NCBI GenBank assembly: GCA_945889005.1
Contig: CAMDBI010000022.1
Location: forward strand, 1-61,571
Length of the DNA: 61,571 nt
Direction of reading: 5' to 3'
From: Bacteroides fragilis
GTDB lineage: Bacteria; Bacteroidota; Bacteroidia; Bacteroidales; DTGW01
In this document: positions 18,525 through 28,635 of the stretch, in pieces
Numbering within the stretch: the first letter of the stretch is position 1
Layout of the letters: the number at the start of each line of letters is the position of its first letter
Made by a program: the position numbers and the translations under genes
The notes under the pieces: generated by a model
The model's input: only the letters and a program-made list of their open reading frames with translations
What the model was told of the DNA's origin: nothing
Database searches by the model: none

Positions 18525-19871
18525 ATGTTCGAAAATTTATCAGACAGGCTCGAGAAATCATTTAAACTACTTAAAGGAGAAGGGCGTATTACCGAAATTA
18601 ATGTAGCCGAAACCATTAAAGATATACGTAAGGCATTGCTCGACGCCGACGTTAACTACAAAATTGCCAAAAACTTTACCGATACCGTAAAACAAAAAGC
18701 TCTTGGTCAAGATGTTTTAAAATCGGTTAAGCCTGGTCAAATGATGACCAAAATCGTTCACGACGAGTTGGTCGAGCTTATGGGCGGACAATCTGAGGAA
18801 ATCAATCTAAAGTCTACACCATCAGTAATTCTTATTTCGGGTTTACAAGGTTCTGGTAAAACAACCTTTTCGGGAAAGCTTGCCAATTATCTAAAAACAA
18901 AGAAAGGGCGCAGTCCATTGCTCGTTGCAGGCGACGTGTATCGTCCGGCTGCTATCGAACAGTTGAAAGTACTGGGAGGACAAATTGGTGTACCCGTCTT
19001 TACCATCGACGACAACAAAGATCCTGTAAAAATTGCCCAAGATGCAATAAAACATGCAAAACAACAAGGTTTCAATGTTGTTATTATAGATACCGCTGGT
19101 CGTTTGGCTATAGACGAGCAGATGATGAACGAAATTGCTGCCGTTAAAAAAGCAGTTACTCCCAACGAAATTCTTTTTGTGGTCGATGCCATGACAGGGC
19201 AAGATGCCGTTAATACTGCAAAAACCTTTAACGAACGTCTTAACTTTGATGGGGTTGTACTTACAAAGCTCGATGGCGATACCCGTGGTGGAGCTGCCCT
19301 TTCGATCAAAGCAGAGGTAAACAAACCCATTAAATTTGTCGGTTCGGGCGAAAAAATGGAGGCTATCGATATATTCTACCCCGAACGTATGGCCGACCGT
19401 ATTTTGGGTATGGGCGATATCGTTACACTGGTCGAAAAAGCTCAGGAGCAATTCAATGCCGAAGAAGCCCGAAAACTGCAAAAGAAAATTGCAAAAAACC
19501 AATTTGACTTCAACGATTTCTTGGCACAAATTAGCCAAATCAAAAAAATGGGCAACCTCAAAGACTTGGCTGGTATGATACCCGGTGTTGGAAAGGCTAT
19601 AAAAGACCTAGATATCGACGACAATGCATTTAAAGGCATTGAAGCCATTATACACTCGATGACGCCCGAAGAACGCGAAAACCCGGTAGTAATAAATGGA
19701 AGCCGACGTAAACGCATTGCAATGGGTAGTGGTCGAAAAATTGAGGATGTCAATCGTCTACTCAAACAGTTTGAAGACACCCGCAAAATGATGAAAATGA
19801 TGACCAATGGCGGTGCTGCTAATATGGCTAAGATGATGGGACAAATGAAAGGCATGGGAATGCCAAGATAA
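18525..19871 (+). CDS. ffh: Signal recognition particle protein Ffh (SRP54)
   Basis: A 448-residue SRP GTPase that, with SRP RNA, brings ribosomes making inner-membrane proteins to FtsY. The N domain covers about 1-90. In the G domain G1 is GLQGSGKTT near 106-114, followed by DVYRPAA, DTAGR and [10 protein letters not shown]. The C-terminal M domain (from about 325) has the methionine-rich region and ends [13 protein letters not shown], which binds signal peptides and RNA. Length is standard. No SRP RNA gene was recognised nearby. Confidence 0.97.
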   Translation: MFENLSDRLEKSFKLLKGEGRITEINVAETIKDIRKALLDADVNYKIAKNFTDTVKQKALGQDVLKSVKPGQMMTKIVHDELVELMGGQSEEINLKSTPSVILISGLQGSGKTTFSGKLANYLKTKKGRSPLLVAGDVYRPAAIEQLKVLGGQIGVPVFTIDDNKDPVKIAQDAIKHAKQQGFNVVIIDTAGRLAIDEQMMNEIAAVKKAVTPNEILFVVDAMTGQDAVNTAKTFNERLNFDGVVLTKLDGDTRGGAALSIKAEVNKPIKFVGSGEKMEAIDIFYPERMADRILGMGDIVTLVEKAQEQFNAEEARKLQKKIAKNQFDFNDFLAQISQIKKMGNLKDLAGMIPGVGKAIKDLDIDDNAFKGIEAIIHSMTPEERENPVVINGSRRKRIAMGSGRKIEDVNRLLKQFEDTRKMMKMMTNGGAANMAKMMGQMKGMGMPR

Positions 19872-19960
19872 TGTGCAAATTTACCAATTTGAAAATGTGT
19901 AAATGAAATCACGATCCTTTTAATTCTTAATTTACAAGTCTCTAAATATCTGAATAACGA

Positions 19961-20827
19961 ATGAATATTATAGACGGAAAAAAAATTGCAGATCAAATAA
20001 AGGCTGAAATAGCGGCTGAAGTTAATGCAATTGTTGCAAACGGAGGGAAAATACCTCATTTGGCTGCAATACTTGTTGGAAACGACGGTGGCAGCGAAAC
20101 CTATGTTGGACACAAAGTGAAAGCATGTGAACAAGTAGGTTTTAAATCGACCTTAATACGTTTTAAAGATGATATTTCGGAAGATGCATTGATCGAGCAA
20201 ATTACAAAACTTAACAACGACCGCGATATTGATGGATTTATAGTTCAATTGCCTTTACCCAAGCATATTTCTGAACAAAAAATAATAGAAGCTATCGATT
20301 ATCGAAAGGATGTAGATGGCTTTCATCCTATAAATGTTGGGAAATTGGTAATTGGCTTACCTGCATTTCTGAGTGCCACACCAGCAGGCATTATGGAACT
20401 TCTCAAACGATACAATATTGAAACATCGGGAAAAAATTGTGTGGTTTTAGGTCGAAGTAACATTGTTGGACGACCTATGAGTATATTGATGTCGCAAAAA
20501 GGCATCGATGCAACTGTTACGGTTTGTCACAGTCGATCGAAAAACCTCAATAAAATATGCTCAGAAGCCGATATTTTGATTGCAGCACTCGGAAGTCCTG
20601 AGTTTGTGACTGCCGAAATGGTCAAAGAAGGCGCTGTGGTGATCGATGTGGGTACTACTCGTGTTCCAAGTAGCGAAACCAAATCGGGCTTTAAGCTCAA
20701 AGGCGATGTTAAATACGATGAAGTTGCTGAAAAATGTTCATTTATAACACCAGTTCCGGGAGGGGTTGGCCCAATGACCATTGTTTCTCTTTTGAAAAAC
20801 ACATTGTTGGCTGCTAAAACAAAATAA
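19961..20827 (+). CDS. folD: Methylene-tetrahydrofolate dehydrogenase/cyclohydrolase FolD
   Basis: A 288-residue bifunctional enzyme interconverting 5,10-methylene-, methenyl- and 10-formyl-tetrahydrofolate, using NADP. The catalytic lysine is in [10 protein letters not shown] near residue 55, the substrate segment is VQLPLPKHI, the dinucleotide fold shows [14 protein letters not shown] and CHSRSKNL, and the C-terminal signature is [16 protein letters not shown]. Length is normal. A short AT-rich repeat-like spacer separates it from ffh; there is no obvious terminator. Confidence 0.97.
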   Translation: MNIIDGKKIADQIKAEIAAEVNAIVANGGKIPHLAAILVGNDGGSETYVGHKVKACEQVGFKSTLIRFKDDISEDALIEQITKLNNDRDIDGFIVQLPLPKHISEQKIIEAIDYRKDVDGFHPINVGKLVIGLPAFLSATPAGIMELLKRYNIETSGKNCVVLGRSNIVGRPMSILMSQKGIDATVTVCHSRSKNLNKICSEADILIAALGSPEFVTAEMVKEGAVVIDVGTTRVPSSETKSGFKLKGDVKYDEVAEKCSFITPVPGGVGPMTIVSLLKNTLLAAKTK

Positions 20828-20924
20828 TTTGAAAATTTCAAATGTGAAAATGTGAAAATTTACAGTTTCCAGACTCAGGTTTTCATGTATAACTAATAAT
20901 TCATAACTTATAATTTAAAATATC

Positions 20925-21203
20925 ATGGCAAGCAGACGATTACTTAAAGAAAATATCAATTACATTACAGGAGAATTAATTTCTGAATGTTTTACTTATC
21001 AAAAATTTCACCCCGAATTGGGCGACGATAAGCTTACTAATATTTTACAAGAAATTGTAAATTTCAGAAACGAAGCTATTGCACGTTTAAACCATATCGA
21101 AGGTAAAAAGGAGCAAAAACTTGTAAAAAAACAATTTGCAAGTATCAAAGAAAACTTCAAAAAGTCTATTGAACTTCTCGATCAATTACCAGAGAAAAAA
21201 TAA
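20925..21203 (+). CDS. Small conserved-looking helical protein, unknown function
   Basis: A 92-residue soluble protein beginning MASRRLLKENINYITGELI and predicted to be nearly all helix, with charged heptad-like stretches (EAIARLNHIEGKKEQKLVKKQF). I recognise the form as a small Bacteroidota protein but can assign no function. No signal peptide, cysteines or membrane segment. Its start is ATG 20925, 97 bp after folD, with low-complexity TGAAAAT repeats between. The codon pattern and ordered composition support a real gene. Confidence 0.7.
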   Translation: MASRRLLKENINYITGELISECFTYQKFHPELGDDKLTNILQEIVNFRNEAIARLNHIEGKKEQKLVKKQFASIKENFKKSIELLDQLPEKK

Positions 21204-21262
21204 ATTTTGATCATAAAACTCAAAGTAGCGAAGTAAAAATTATTTCTTACCCGGATGTTCGG

Positions 21263-21279
21263 CGTAGCGTCTCGCTACG
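21263..21279. repeat. GC-rich palindrome CGTAGCG-TCT-CGCTACG
   Basis: A perfect 7-bp stem with a 3-nt loop inside a GC-rich stretch (about 21251-21283) that contrasts with the AT-rich surroundings. It resembles an interspersed REP unit and could also act as a weak terminator. Confidence 0.55.
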
Positions 21280-21343
21280 TCGGATTATTCAAGGCATCTT
21301 GCTGTATATATTTCAATAAAATAATCCAGAAACTTTTTCGATT

Positions 21344-21637
21344 TTAAATGCTATAAGGGTTAAGAAGTTTTATACCTTTAATTTTATCGAAATCTGAAGT
21401 GTTATTGGTAACAAGTGTAAAACCAAGATGCAAGGCAGTAGCGGCGACAATTGCATCAGGTAACTTTATCCGGTATTTTCTGCGTACATCAATTGTGAGT
21501 TCAGTAATGTCTTTGTCAAGTTGATAAATATTCGAGAAGTTTACAAAGTCAATCAAATCTTGGTCAACTTTAGCAAAACCCAAAAGCTCAATTTTATTGA
21601 TAACCGAAATGTTAATTTCATCATCAATAATTTTCAT
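21344..21637 (-). pseudogene. 5'-truncated VapC-type PIN ribonuclease gene
   Basis: Ninety-seven residues that match the middle and C-terminal parts of a VapC PIN domain: NISVINKIELLGF, then RRKYRIKLPDAIVAATALHLGFTLVTNNTSDFDKI, with the conserved Glu/Asp positions (the E of the first motif, D of LPDAI, D of the NTSDF segment). The first 25-30 residues, including the opening LLDTN aspartate, are missing. An in-frame TAA lies eight codons upstream of the ATG, and that TAA ends a copy of a T9SS-gene tail, so the 5' part was lost by recombination. No antitoxin gene is adjacent. It is probably inactive. Confidence 0.7.
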
Positions 21638-21660
21638 TAGCGCCTTTGCTTTAAAATTTT

Positions 21661-21687
21661 ATTCTACAACAATCTTCTTGTTTACAG
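21661..21687. repeat. 27-bp direct repeat, copy 1 (orphan T9SS-gene end)
   Basis: Identical over 27 bp to 22379-22405. Read on the minus strand it encodes VNKKIVVE followed by a stop, the same ending as the papain-like protease at 22377-25019. Confidence 0.9.
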
Positions 21688-21700
21688 CTTTTTAACAAAA

Positions 21701-22114
21701 TTAATCGTTTGTTAGTAATTCCAAGCCCTGTTGAATGTAAAATGGAAATTTTCGGTCAGCACTAATAAGACATATTTTTTCTGCTATTGCTTGCGATATA
21801 ATGGTATGGTCAAAGGGGTCTTTATGTGAGGTTGGATAAATTAACTTATTTAAAACATCTAGCTGCATTGGGCGTATTTCTAGAATCTTTAACCCAAATT
21901 CCTTTTCAATATTTTTTACTAAATAATTAAAATCAAAACCAATAAAATCTAAATCTCTATCTCTGTTTTTAATAGCAATCTCCATTAATGAAATCGGACT
22001 TAGAAACAATAGATTATTATAATCCTCCAATTCGTCTTTAATGTTCGAGTTGAGTTTTTGAGAATTACTGATAAGCCAAATAAATATTTGAGTATCGAGA
22101 AGGTATCTAGTCAT
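21701..22114 (-). CDS. vapC: VapC-type toxin ribonuclease, PIN domain
   Basis: A 137-residue PIN-domain protein of the Sll0205-like VapC group, expected to cut RNA when freed from its antitoxin. The motif RYLLDTQIFIWLI holds the first acidic residue near position 7; SPISLMEIAIK holds the conserved Glu; HKDPFDHTIISQAIAEK and LISADRKF hold the last acidic residues. The full complement makes it likely active. I start it at ATG 22114, which overlaps the antitoxin stop in TAATG; the ATG nine nt further upstream would run into the antitoxin gene. The stop lies 13 bp from the first copy of the 27-bp direct repeat. Confidence 0.88.
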   Translation of the reverse strand: MTRYLLDTQIFIWLISNSQKLNSNIKDELEDYNNLLFLSPISLMEIAIKNRDRDLDFIGFDFNYLVKNIEKEFGLKILEIRPMQLDVLNKLIYPTSHKDPFDHTIISQAIAEKICLISADRKFPFYIQQGLELLTND

Positions 22115-22257
22115 TAATCCCAACAGTTAGGGCTTTCGATAATTTTCCCTGAAAACTTATCTCTCATGCTTCCTAATTTAGAGATTTTTGAAACATGGGG
22201 TTTACCTTTACTAATAGACCTTACATTGTTTATTTGTGTTGATTGTAGGTTTTTCAT
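22114..22257 (-). CDS. Putative antitoxin, 47 residues
   Basis: A short ORF encoding 47 residues, beginning MKNLQSTQINNVRSISKGKP and ending GKIIESPNCWD. Its TAA overlaps the VapC ATG by one nt, the classic antitoxin-toxin arrangement. The last third (GSMRDKFSGKII) resembles the toxin-binding tail of short VapB-type antitoxins, but no DNA-binding fold is obvious in the N-terminal part. A well-formed promoter (22277-22306) lies directly upstream. Assignment rests on position, coupling and promoter. Confidence 0.75.
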   Translation of the reverse strand: MKNLQSTQINNVRSISKGKPHVSKISKLGSMRDKFSGKIIESPNCWD

Positions 22258-22276
22258 ATTTTCATTTTTAAATATG

Positions 22277-22306
22277 CAAATTTACTTTAATTGCTTGGAA
22301 TGTCCA
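22277..22306 (-). promoter_or_regulatory. Promoter of the vapC antitoxin-toxin pair
   Basis: On the minus strand TTGG, 19 nt, then TAAATTTG (-7 box at 22277-22284), close to the Bacteroidota consensus in both boxes and spacing. The predicted transcript start is about 13 nt before the antitoxin ATG. Confidence 0.6.
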
Positions 22307-22376
22307 ATTTTTAAAAAACAATTATCATTTGAGTTTAATTACTTCGCACCTTAGTGTCTTTGCGTTTAAATAAATC

Positions 22377-25019
22377 TCATTCTACAACAATCTTCTTGTT
22401 TACAGTTCCTTTTTCGCTGCTTAGTTTAAGAATATAAATACCTTTTTTCAACGAAGGATTTACACAAATAGGCGAATTTCCTGTGGTTTTAATGAAATTG
22501 TTGCTATACACTCTTTGAGCCGACAAATCAAATATTTCTATTGAAACTTCTTCGTTTTTGTTTGCGTTGTAAATCAAATTAAATTCGCCTTTGCTAGGGT
22601 TGGGTGCAATAATTAATTCTTTTGTAAACTCTTCGATCGATACCGAAACAGCACCATCGGTGAAGCTTATATGAAAATAACCTTCTTTACCGCCACCACT
22701 TCCATCTACTTGAAGAAAATACTCAGCTCCCGCAACCAATTGCGCATTGTCGATAATTGCCGAATATGGAGCTTTGTTGTAATAATCGTCGTTGGCTACA
22801 ATTAAATCTTTTATTGAAATTGATGCACATGAAACTGGTTTATAAACTGCAATCTGAGTATCGAAACTATCGGTAATAATCGATAGTCGACCACTCGGAG
22901 GAGCTGTAAACTTAAACCACACACTATTGTCGAGTCCATTACCCTCTTCGCACCAGGTTTTGCTGGTATAACAATTGATAGGCTCAGGAGCAGGCTCTTT
23001 CGTTTGTGTTGTAGCATTTATATTATTAAAAGGGCCGTTTTTACCAATTTTCAATTGTATAGCATTGCACATATTGTCATTAACCGGTGGTTCGAGTACA
23101 TTGAGTGTTACACTATCCGATACAACACATGCACCTTGAGCCATCGAAACGTATACTTTATATTTGCCTGTATTGCTAGTTTTAACATTAACAAATGAGT
23201 TATTATTGTTTAGTAACTGAAGTTCAGAACTCCACGAATATGTATCGGCATCGGTTACAGCCATAAGCATTACAGTATCGCCTTTTCGCACTTTGCTTGT
23301 CGATGTAGTCAATTGATACTGAATACGATCGAGAACCAATATTTCTTTTACAATAGAATCCGAGTTGTTTAAACTGTCTGTTACAATCAATTTTACTCGT
23401 CGAATACCAATTTCACTACCACTTGGATATGTAATAGTGTGAGGGCCTTTGGTATTAATGGTTTTTGCAGGTAATGCTCCTTCTCCAAAATCCCAGCTTA
23501 TATTTTTAATATCTCCAATTGAAGTATTGGTAAATGTTACCGAATTTCCAATACAAACATCTTCCTTACTATGGGAAAAATTTGCTTTAATGCCTTTTGT
23601 ATCTTTTTTAGTATAAATTCGAACAGAAAGATCTGCATGATAATCTGCTGTAGATTCTACACCAAGGCTATCCCATTTTATACCATCGGAACTAATCATT
23701 TGTTTTCCTTTTTTTTCTAATCGAGGTAAAGCCCAAGGCTCTCCCGAAACATTCAACTCGGTTTCAACAGGAATAGGAAAGAGATACTGAGGAGTATAGT
23801 ATTTAACTTTTACATATACTGTACCTTTTGTGTTTACAGGCAAATCGAATGTATAAAAACCGGGAAGCTTACAAACTTGATTTTTTAAACTGGCCAAAAC
23901 ACTATCGCGACTTTCATTTAATATTTCAAAATCGAAGGTCGTTCCCGAAACCATAGCAAATGTTCCTACTTTTTTGATATATTGGGTCGAATCTATCGTA
24001 AATTTCGACAAGGAATAGGCTGTATTCGATCTATATCCCAAGGAAGATATTGGTCCCAATTCATCGTAAAAATAAATACTGTCAATTTCTGAGGTTTCCC
24101 AACGTTTTGGGAAAAAAGCCGATGGTTTTAATATTTTTGAATCGAGATATGAAATATAGAAAAATCCTTTATCGGCCCAACCAGATGTCCAACTATTTTT
24201 TGCAATCCAAGCCCCTTTAATACCTCTAACTATTTTGTTGTCGTCCCAACCTACCAACATAATTTGGTGAGCTACCGGCAAACGCCCAGTATAAAGTGAA
24301 GTAAAATCATTCATATTAAAATAAGTGCTCTGATAATCTTCACTCCAATAAATATCGCAAGTAACACCACCATAATTCATCAATGTTTGCTTGATATATT
24401 TGGGGTTTTGAAAAATCCATTTTACTTCGGGAACATAAGCAATTGGTTTATATTTTATTTTCTTACAACTATGAATACTTGTATTATAAATATCTGATGT
24501 ATCTGCATAAGGACCTTTTAATGCAGTTAAATACGATAATGCCATCGACGAATTACCTCCAGTGCCATAAGGCCATTTAAAATCATGACAAGCTGCCAAA
24601 TTTTGTTCCGATAAGTCGATTGAACTATCGGTAATACCCATCAAAGCCCAAGATGATTCTATACACCCCATGGTAGCAAATGCCCAACAATTACCTCCCG
24701 ATCTACCACCACCTTGATCCTTGACACTTGAAATATAGCTTTTTCCATTAACATTTCTTAAATCAAAATTTTCAGGAAAACCGGAGTTCAAGCTTTTTAA
24801 ACGAACTTCTTCAGGATCAACTACTACCTCACCAAATGAAAATGGCAATGGAATCATACCATTATCGTTTTTTTCGTTGACCGATTTCTGATTGCTATTC
24901 TGAGCATTTTTAAAATATTCAATAAAATCGGGGTTCAATGGGGCTCTTGTCGGTTTTTGCTGTGCATTAGAAAGCAGCGCAAAAAATAAAAGTGTAAAAA
25001 TAGTTAGATTCTGTTTCAT
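22377..25019 (-). CDS. Secreted papain-like cysteine protease with PKD domain and T9SS tail
   Basis: An 880-residue multidomain exported protease. Signal peptide to about residue 19 (LLSNA-Q), short propeptide, then a C1A peptidase domain: oxyanion Gln102 and nucleophile Cys111 in DQGGGRSGGNCWAFA, His251 in PVAHQIMLVGWDD and Asn275 in WIAKNSWTSGW, so the catalytic set is complete. A middle region of beta domains includes a PKD-like module near 485-570. The C-terminal type A T9SS sorting domain (from about 805) has IIAPNPSKGEF and ends KKGIYILKLSSEKGTVNKKIVVE in pieces. It should be carried across the outer membrane by T9SS and attached to the surface or released. A promoter box TAGGTTTG lies at 25044-25051. 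Confidence 0.92.
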   Translation of the reverse strand: MKQNLTIFTLLFFALLSNAQQKPTRAPLNPDFIEYFKNAQNSNQKSVNEKNDNGMIPLPFSFGEVVVDPEEVRLKSLNSGFPENFDLRNVNGKSYISSVKDQGGGRSGGNCWAFATMGCIESSWALMGITDSSIDLSEQNLAACHDFKWPYGTGGNSSMALSYLTALKGPYADTSDIYNTSIHSCKKIKYKPIAYVPEVKWIFQNPKYIKQTLMNYGGVTCDIYWSEDYQSTYFNMNDFTSLYTGRLPVAHQIMLVGWDDNKIVRGIKGAWIAKNSWTSGWADKGFFYISYLDSKILKPSAFFPKRWETSEIDSIYFYDELGPISSLGYRSNTAYSLSKFTIDSTQYIKKVGTFAMVSGTTFDFEILNESRDSVLASLKNQVCKLPGFYTFDLPVNTKGTVYVKVKYYTPQYLFPIPVETELNVSGEPWALPRLEKKGKQMISSDGIKWDSLGVESTADYHADLSVRIYTKKDTKGIKANFSHSKEDVCIGNSVTFTNTSIGDIKNISWDFGEGALPAKTINTKGPHTITYPSGSEIGIRRVKLIVTDSLNNSDSIVKEILVLDRIQYQLTTSTSKVRKGDTVMLMAVTDADTYSWSSELQLLNNNNSFVNVKTSNTGKYKVYVSMAQGACVVSDSVTLNVLEPPVNDNMCNAIQLKIGKNGPFNNINATTQTKEPAPEPINCYTSKTWCEEGNGLDNSVWFKFTAPPSGRLSIITDSFDTQIAVYKPVSCASISIKDLIVANDDYYNKAPYSAIIDNAQLVAGAEYFLQVDGSGGGKEGYFHISFTDGAVSVSIEEFTKELIIAPNPSKGEFNLIYNANKNEEVSIEIFDLSAQRVYSNNFIKTTGNSPICVNPSLKKGIYILKLSSEKGTVNKKIVVE
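22379..22405. repeat. 27-bp direct repeat, copy 2 (native gene end)
   Basis: The last 27 bases up to the stop region of the papain-like protease gene. Identical to 21661-21687, 718 bp away in the same orientation, with the vapC pair in between. Confidence 0.9.
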
Positions 25020-25043
25020 TGCCTGTGTTCAATAATTCATTAC

Positions 25044-25051
25044 CAAACCTA
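25044..25051 (-). promoter_or_regulatory. Candidate -7 box for the papain-like protease gene
   Basis: Minus-strand TAGGTTTG matches TAnnTTTG exactly, 24 nt before the ATG at 25019. Confidence 0.55.
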
Positions 25052-25178
25052 CGAGAAATTTACGAAAACGACAAATTTTTCACTCATAATAGTTTCTAGA
25101 TATACTCGTTCCTTTTTTGCTTTTTCCAAAAATTATTAATATTTAACTTTATTTTAAAAACAAATAACATAAAAAAGC

Positions 25179-25186
25179 TATTTTTG
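25179..25186 (+). promoter_or_regulatory. Candidate -7 box for secA
   Basis: TATTTTTG matches TAnnTTTG exactly, 53 nt before the secA ATG. The leader would be about 47 nt. Confidence 0.5.
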
Positions 25187-25239
25187 CGACTTTCGTATTA
25201 CAAATAGACTTTTGAGAAAGTCTGAATATACTATATAAA

Positions 25240-28200
25240 ATGGGATTTTTTAACGACTTAATAAATAAATTTTTCAGCAACAAATCGCAGCGCGATATAA
25301 AAGAGATTTTGCCAATTGTTGAAAAAATAAAAGCAGAATATGCACGTATTAAAGAACTAAGCAACGATCAACTACGTTCGGAAAGCTGGTCATTAAAGGA
25401 AAAAATACATTCATCATACACAAGTCAACAATCGGAGATCGACAAACTTAAAGTTGAACTCGAATTGCCCGATTTGGATTTAGAAGACAAAGAAGTATTG
25501 TATAAAAAAATCGATAAGCTCGAAGAAGAAATTGACAAAATATTGGAAGATGCATTGAACGATGCGCTACCAAAAGCTTTTGCTATTATTAAGGATACAG
25601 CTCGCCGATTTACCGAAAACGAAAGTATCGAAGTTACTGCATCTGATTACGACCGAAAATTTGCAACTGAGAAAAATCATATAAAAATTATTGAAAATAA
25701 AGCCTATTGGAGCAATACCTGGAATGCCGGTGGCAACGATACCAAATGGGCTATGGTTCACTACGACGTTCAGCTTATAGGCGGTATTGTCCTTCATCAG
25801 GGGAAAATATCGGAAATGGCTACCGGTGAAGGTAAAACATTGGTTGCTACATTACCTGTTTTCCTCAATGCACTTTCGGGACGTGGAGTACACTTGGTTA
25901 CAGTCAACGACTACCTTGCCCGACGCGACTCCGAGTGGATGGGCCCACTCTACGAATTTCATGGCCTTACAGTAGACTGTATCGACAAGCATCAACCCAA
26001 CTCCGAAGCTCGTCGAAAAGCCTATAACTCCGATATAACTTTTGGAACCAACAACGAATTTGGTTTCGATTACCTACGCGACAACATGTCGTCGCAACCA
26101 ACAGATTTGGTTCAACGCATTCACAACTATGCTATTGTCGATGAGGTCGACTCTGTATTGATCGACGATGCCCGTACACCGCTAATTATTTCGGGACCGG
26201 TTCCTCGTGGTGAACATCAAGAATTTGAACAATACCGTCCCAAAGTTGAAGCATTGTATACCGCTCAACAAAAACTTGCCAACCAATTACTTTCCGATGC
26301 ACGTAAAGTACTTGCAGCCAACGACACCGAAAAAGGGGGCTTGCTCATGTTTAGAGCTTACAAAGCATTACCCAAAAGCAAAGCACTTATTAAAATGCTG
26401 AGTGAACAGGGAAATAAAACCCTGATGCACAAAACAGAAAATTATTATATGCAAGAAAATAACAAAAACATGCACATTGCCACCGATGAGCTGTACTTTG
26501 TTATTGACGAAAAAAATAACAGCGTAGAGCTTACCGATAAAGGTCACGACCTTATGACCTCTTCGTCAGACGATTCCAATTTCTTCGTACTTCCCGATAT
26601 TGGCAGTTTAGTTGCCGAATTGGAAAAGTCGAACCTGCCGGCAACAGAAAAATTAGAGAAAAAAGAAGCCCTACTTCAAGATTATTCTGTAAAATCGGAG
26701 CGTGTACATACCGTTCACCAACTATTAAAGGCATATTCGGTCTTCGAAAAAGATACCGAATATGTGGTAATGGACAATAAAGTAAAAATTGTAGATGAAC
26801 AAACAGGTCGTATTTTGGACGGACGCCGTTATTCTGACGGTCTACACCAAGCAATAGAAGCAAAAGAGCGAGTTAAAGTCGAGGCTGCTACTCAAACACA
26901 TGCTACTATTACGCTTCAGAACTATTTCCGTATGTACAAAAAGCTTTCGGGTATGACCGGTACTGCCGAAACCGAAGCTGGTGAATTTTGGAAAATATAC
27001 AAGCTCGATGTGGTTGTTATTCCTACAAACCAATCAATTACACGTAAAGATTTTGAAGATTTAGTATATAAAACAAAGCGCGAAAAATACAATGCCGTAA
27101 TTGACGAGATAAATAAACTGGTCAACGAAGGTCGCCCGGTATTGGTAGGTACTACATCGGTCGAAATATCGGAATTGCTAAGCCGAATGCTAAAACTTCG
27201 AGGCATTAAACACAATGTACTGAATGCTAAGTTACATCAAAAAGAAGCAGATATTGTTGCCGAAGCTGGTCAGCCCAAAACAGTAACCATTGCTACCAAC
27301 ATGGCTGGTCGTGGAACCGACATAAAGCTAACTCCAGTGACCCGTCAATCGGGAGGTTTGGCAATTATCGGTACCGAACGCCACGATTCGCGCCGTGTCG
27401 ATCGTCAGTTGCGTGGTCGTGCAGGTCGACAAGGCGATCCGGGTACTTCGCAGTTCTTTGTTTCTTTAGAAGACGATCTTATGCGTATGTTCGGTTCCGA
27501 TCGTATTTCGGGCATTATGGATCGTATGGGCCTCAAAGATGGCGAAGTCATTCAACATTCAATGATTTCGAAATCTATTGAGCGAGCACAGAAAAAAGTA
27601 GAAGAAAATAACTTCGGTGTACGTAAACGCCTGCTCGAATACGACGATGTAATGAACTCGCAACGTGAAGTTATATACAAACGTCGTCGACATGCGCTGT
27701 ACGGCGAACGTATCGACATGGATATATCGAACATGATGCTCGATTTTTGCGATAGCATTTCACAACAATTTCACGATTCGGGCGATTACGAAGCCTTCTC
27801 TATGGATGTGATTCGCCAATTATCGATGGAACCACCGGTTAACGAAGAAGAGTTTAAAAAACTGAATGAGAATGAACTAAGCGACAAACTCTATCACGAG
27901 GCTTTAAATTCGTATAAACGTAAAAGCCATAATATTGCCAAACAAGCATTTCCGGTTATCAAAGATGTTTACGAAAAGCAAAGCGGACAATACGAAAATA
28001 TTGTAGTTCCGGTATCGGATGGCATTCGCGTATTCAATGTTTTGTGTAACCTCAAAAAAGCTTATGAAACACAAGGCTTGGAATTAGTTAAATCGTACGA
28101 AAAAATTGCAATATTACTTACCATAGACGATTCGTGGCGTGAGCATCTCCGCGAAATGGACGATCTGAAACAATCGGTTCAGAATGCCGCTTATGAGCAA

Positions 28201-28545
28201 AAAGACCCATTGTTGATCTATAAATTGGAATCGTTCAATTTATTCAAATCGATGGTCGAAAAAATGAATTCGGAAGTAATGAGTATGCTTTCGAAAGCTC
28301 ATATACCAGGTCAAGCTCCTATTCAAGACGGTCGCATGGCATCAAAACCCAAGAGCGATATGAGTAGAATGATAGCCAACAAACCAGAAATAGCTTCAAA
28401 TAGAGGAGGCGCATCGCAAGATACACGCGAACCTCAAAAAGTACAACCCATGAAAGCTGAGCTTAAAGTTGGACGTAACGAACCATGCCCTTGTGGAAGC
28501 GGTAAAAAGTTCAAAAACTGCCATGGGGCAAATTTGCCGGGATAA
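25240..28545 (+). CDS. secA: Preprotein translocase ATPase SecA
   Basis: A 1101-residue SecA, the motor that pushes unfolded exported proteins through SecYEG. Nucleotide domain 1 holds [11 protein letters not shown] near 196; the DEAD-type box is [19 protein letters not shown]; nucleotide domain 2 holds [15 protein letters not shown] and [14 protein letters not shown]. The C-terminal zinc motif is [14 protein letters not shown], which binds zinc and SecB-type partners. It is about 200 residues longer than the E. coli protein; the extra sequence lies mainly in the region around 370-470, as usual in Bacteroidota. It stands alone with its own promoter. The load of exported T9SS and lipoprotein genes here fits its role. 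Confidence 0.98.
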   Translation: MGFFNDLINKFFSNKSQRDIKEILPIVEKIKAEYARIKELSNDQLRSESWSLKEKIHSSYTSQQSEIDKLKVELELPDLDLEDKEVLYKKIDKLEEEIDKILEDALNDALPKAFAIIKDTARRFTENESIEVTASDYDRKFATEKNHIKIIENKAYWSNTWNAGGNDTKWAMVHYDVQLIGGIVLHQGKISEMATGEGKTLVATLPVFLNALSGRGVHLVTVNDYLARRDSEWMGPLYEFHGLTVDCIDKHQPNSEARRKAYNSDITFGTNNEFGFDYLRDNMSSQPTDLVQRIHNYAIVDEVDSVLIDDARTPLIISGPVPRGEHQEFEQYRPKVEALYTAQQKLANQLLSDARKVLAANDTEKGGLLMFRAYKALPKSKALIKMLSEQGNKTLMHKTENYYMQENNKNMHIATDELYFVIDEKNNSVELTDKGHDLMTSSSDDSNFFVLPDIGSLVAELEKSNLPATEKLEKKEALLQDYSVKSERVHTVHQLLKAYSVFEKDTEYVVMDNKVKIVDEQTGRILDGRRYSDGLHQAIEAKERVKVEAATQTHATITLQNYFRMYKKLSGMTGTAETEAGEFWKIYKLDVVVIPTNQSITRKDFEDLVYKTKREKYNAVIDEINKLVNEGRPVLVGTTSVEISELLSRMLKLRGIKHNVLNAKLHQKEADIVAEAGQPKTVTIATNMAGRGTDIKLTPVTRQSGGLAIIGTERHDSRRVDRQLRGRAGRQGDPGTSQFFVSLEDDLMRMFGSDRISGIMDRMGLKDGEVIQHSMISKSIERAQKKVEENNFGVRKRLLEYDDVMNSQREVIYKRRRHALYGERIDMDISNMMLDFCDSISQQFHDSGDYEAFSMDVIRQLSMEPPVNEEEFKKLNENELSDKLYHEALNSYKRKSHNIAKQAFPVIKDVYEKQSGQYENIVVPVSDGIRVFNVLCNLKKAYETQGLELVKSYEKIAILLTIDDSWREHLREMDDLKQSVQNAAYEQKDPLLIYKLESFNLFKSMVEKMNSEVMSMLSKAHIPGQAPIQDGRMASKPKSDMSRMIANKPEIASNRGGASQDTREPQKVQPMKAELKVGRNEPCPCGSGKKFKNCHGANLPG

Positions 28546-28547
28546 GA

Positions 28548-28617
28548 CAGTGGACAGTGAAACGTGGACAGTGAACCGTGGACAGTGGACCGTGGAGCGT
28601 GTAGAGTAAATAGTGGA
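28548..28617. repeat. Degenerate tandem repeat GTGGACAGTGAACC type
   Basis: Seventy bases made of variants of GTGGACAGTG and GTGGACCGTG directly after the secA stop. A related word, GTGAACTGTGAACCG, appears at 42361-42376. It appears to be a simple interspersed repeat. Confidence 0.75.
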
Positions 28618-28635
28618 TTGTTGATTTTTAAATAA

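Noticed and set aside
28548-28617. Possible CRISPR array after secA
   Set aside because: The units are short, degenerate and directly joined, without spacers of constant length; no cas genes are present.
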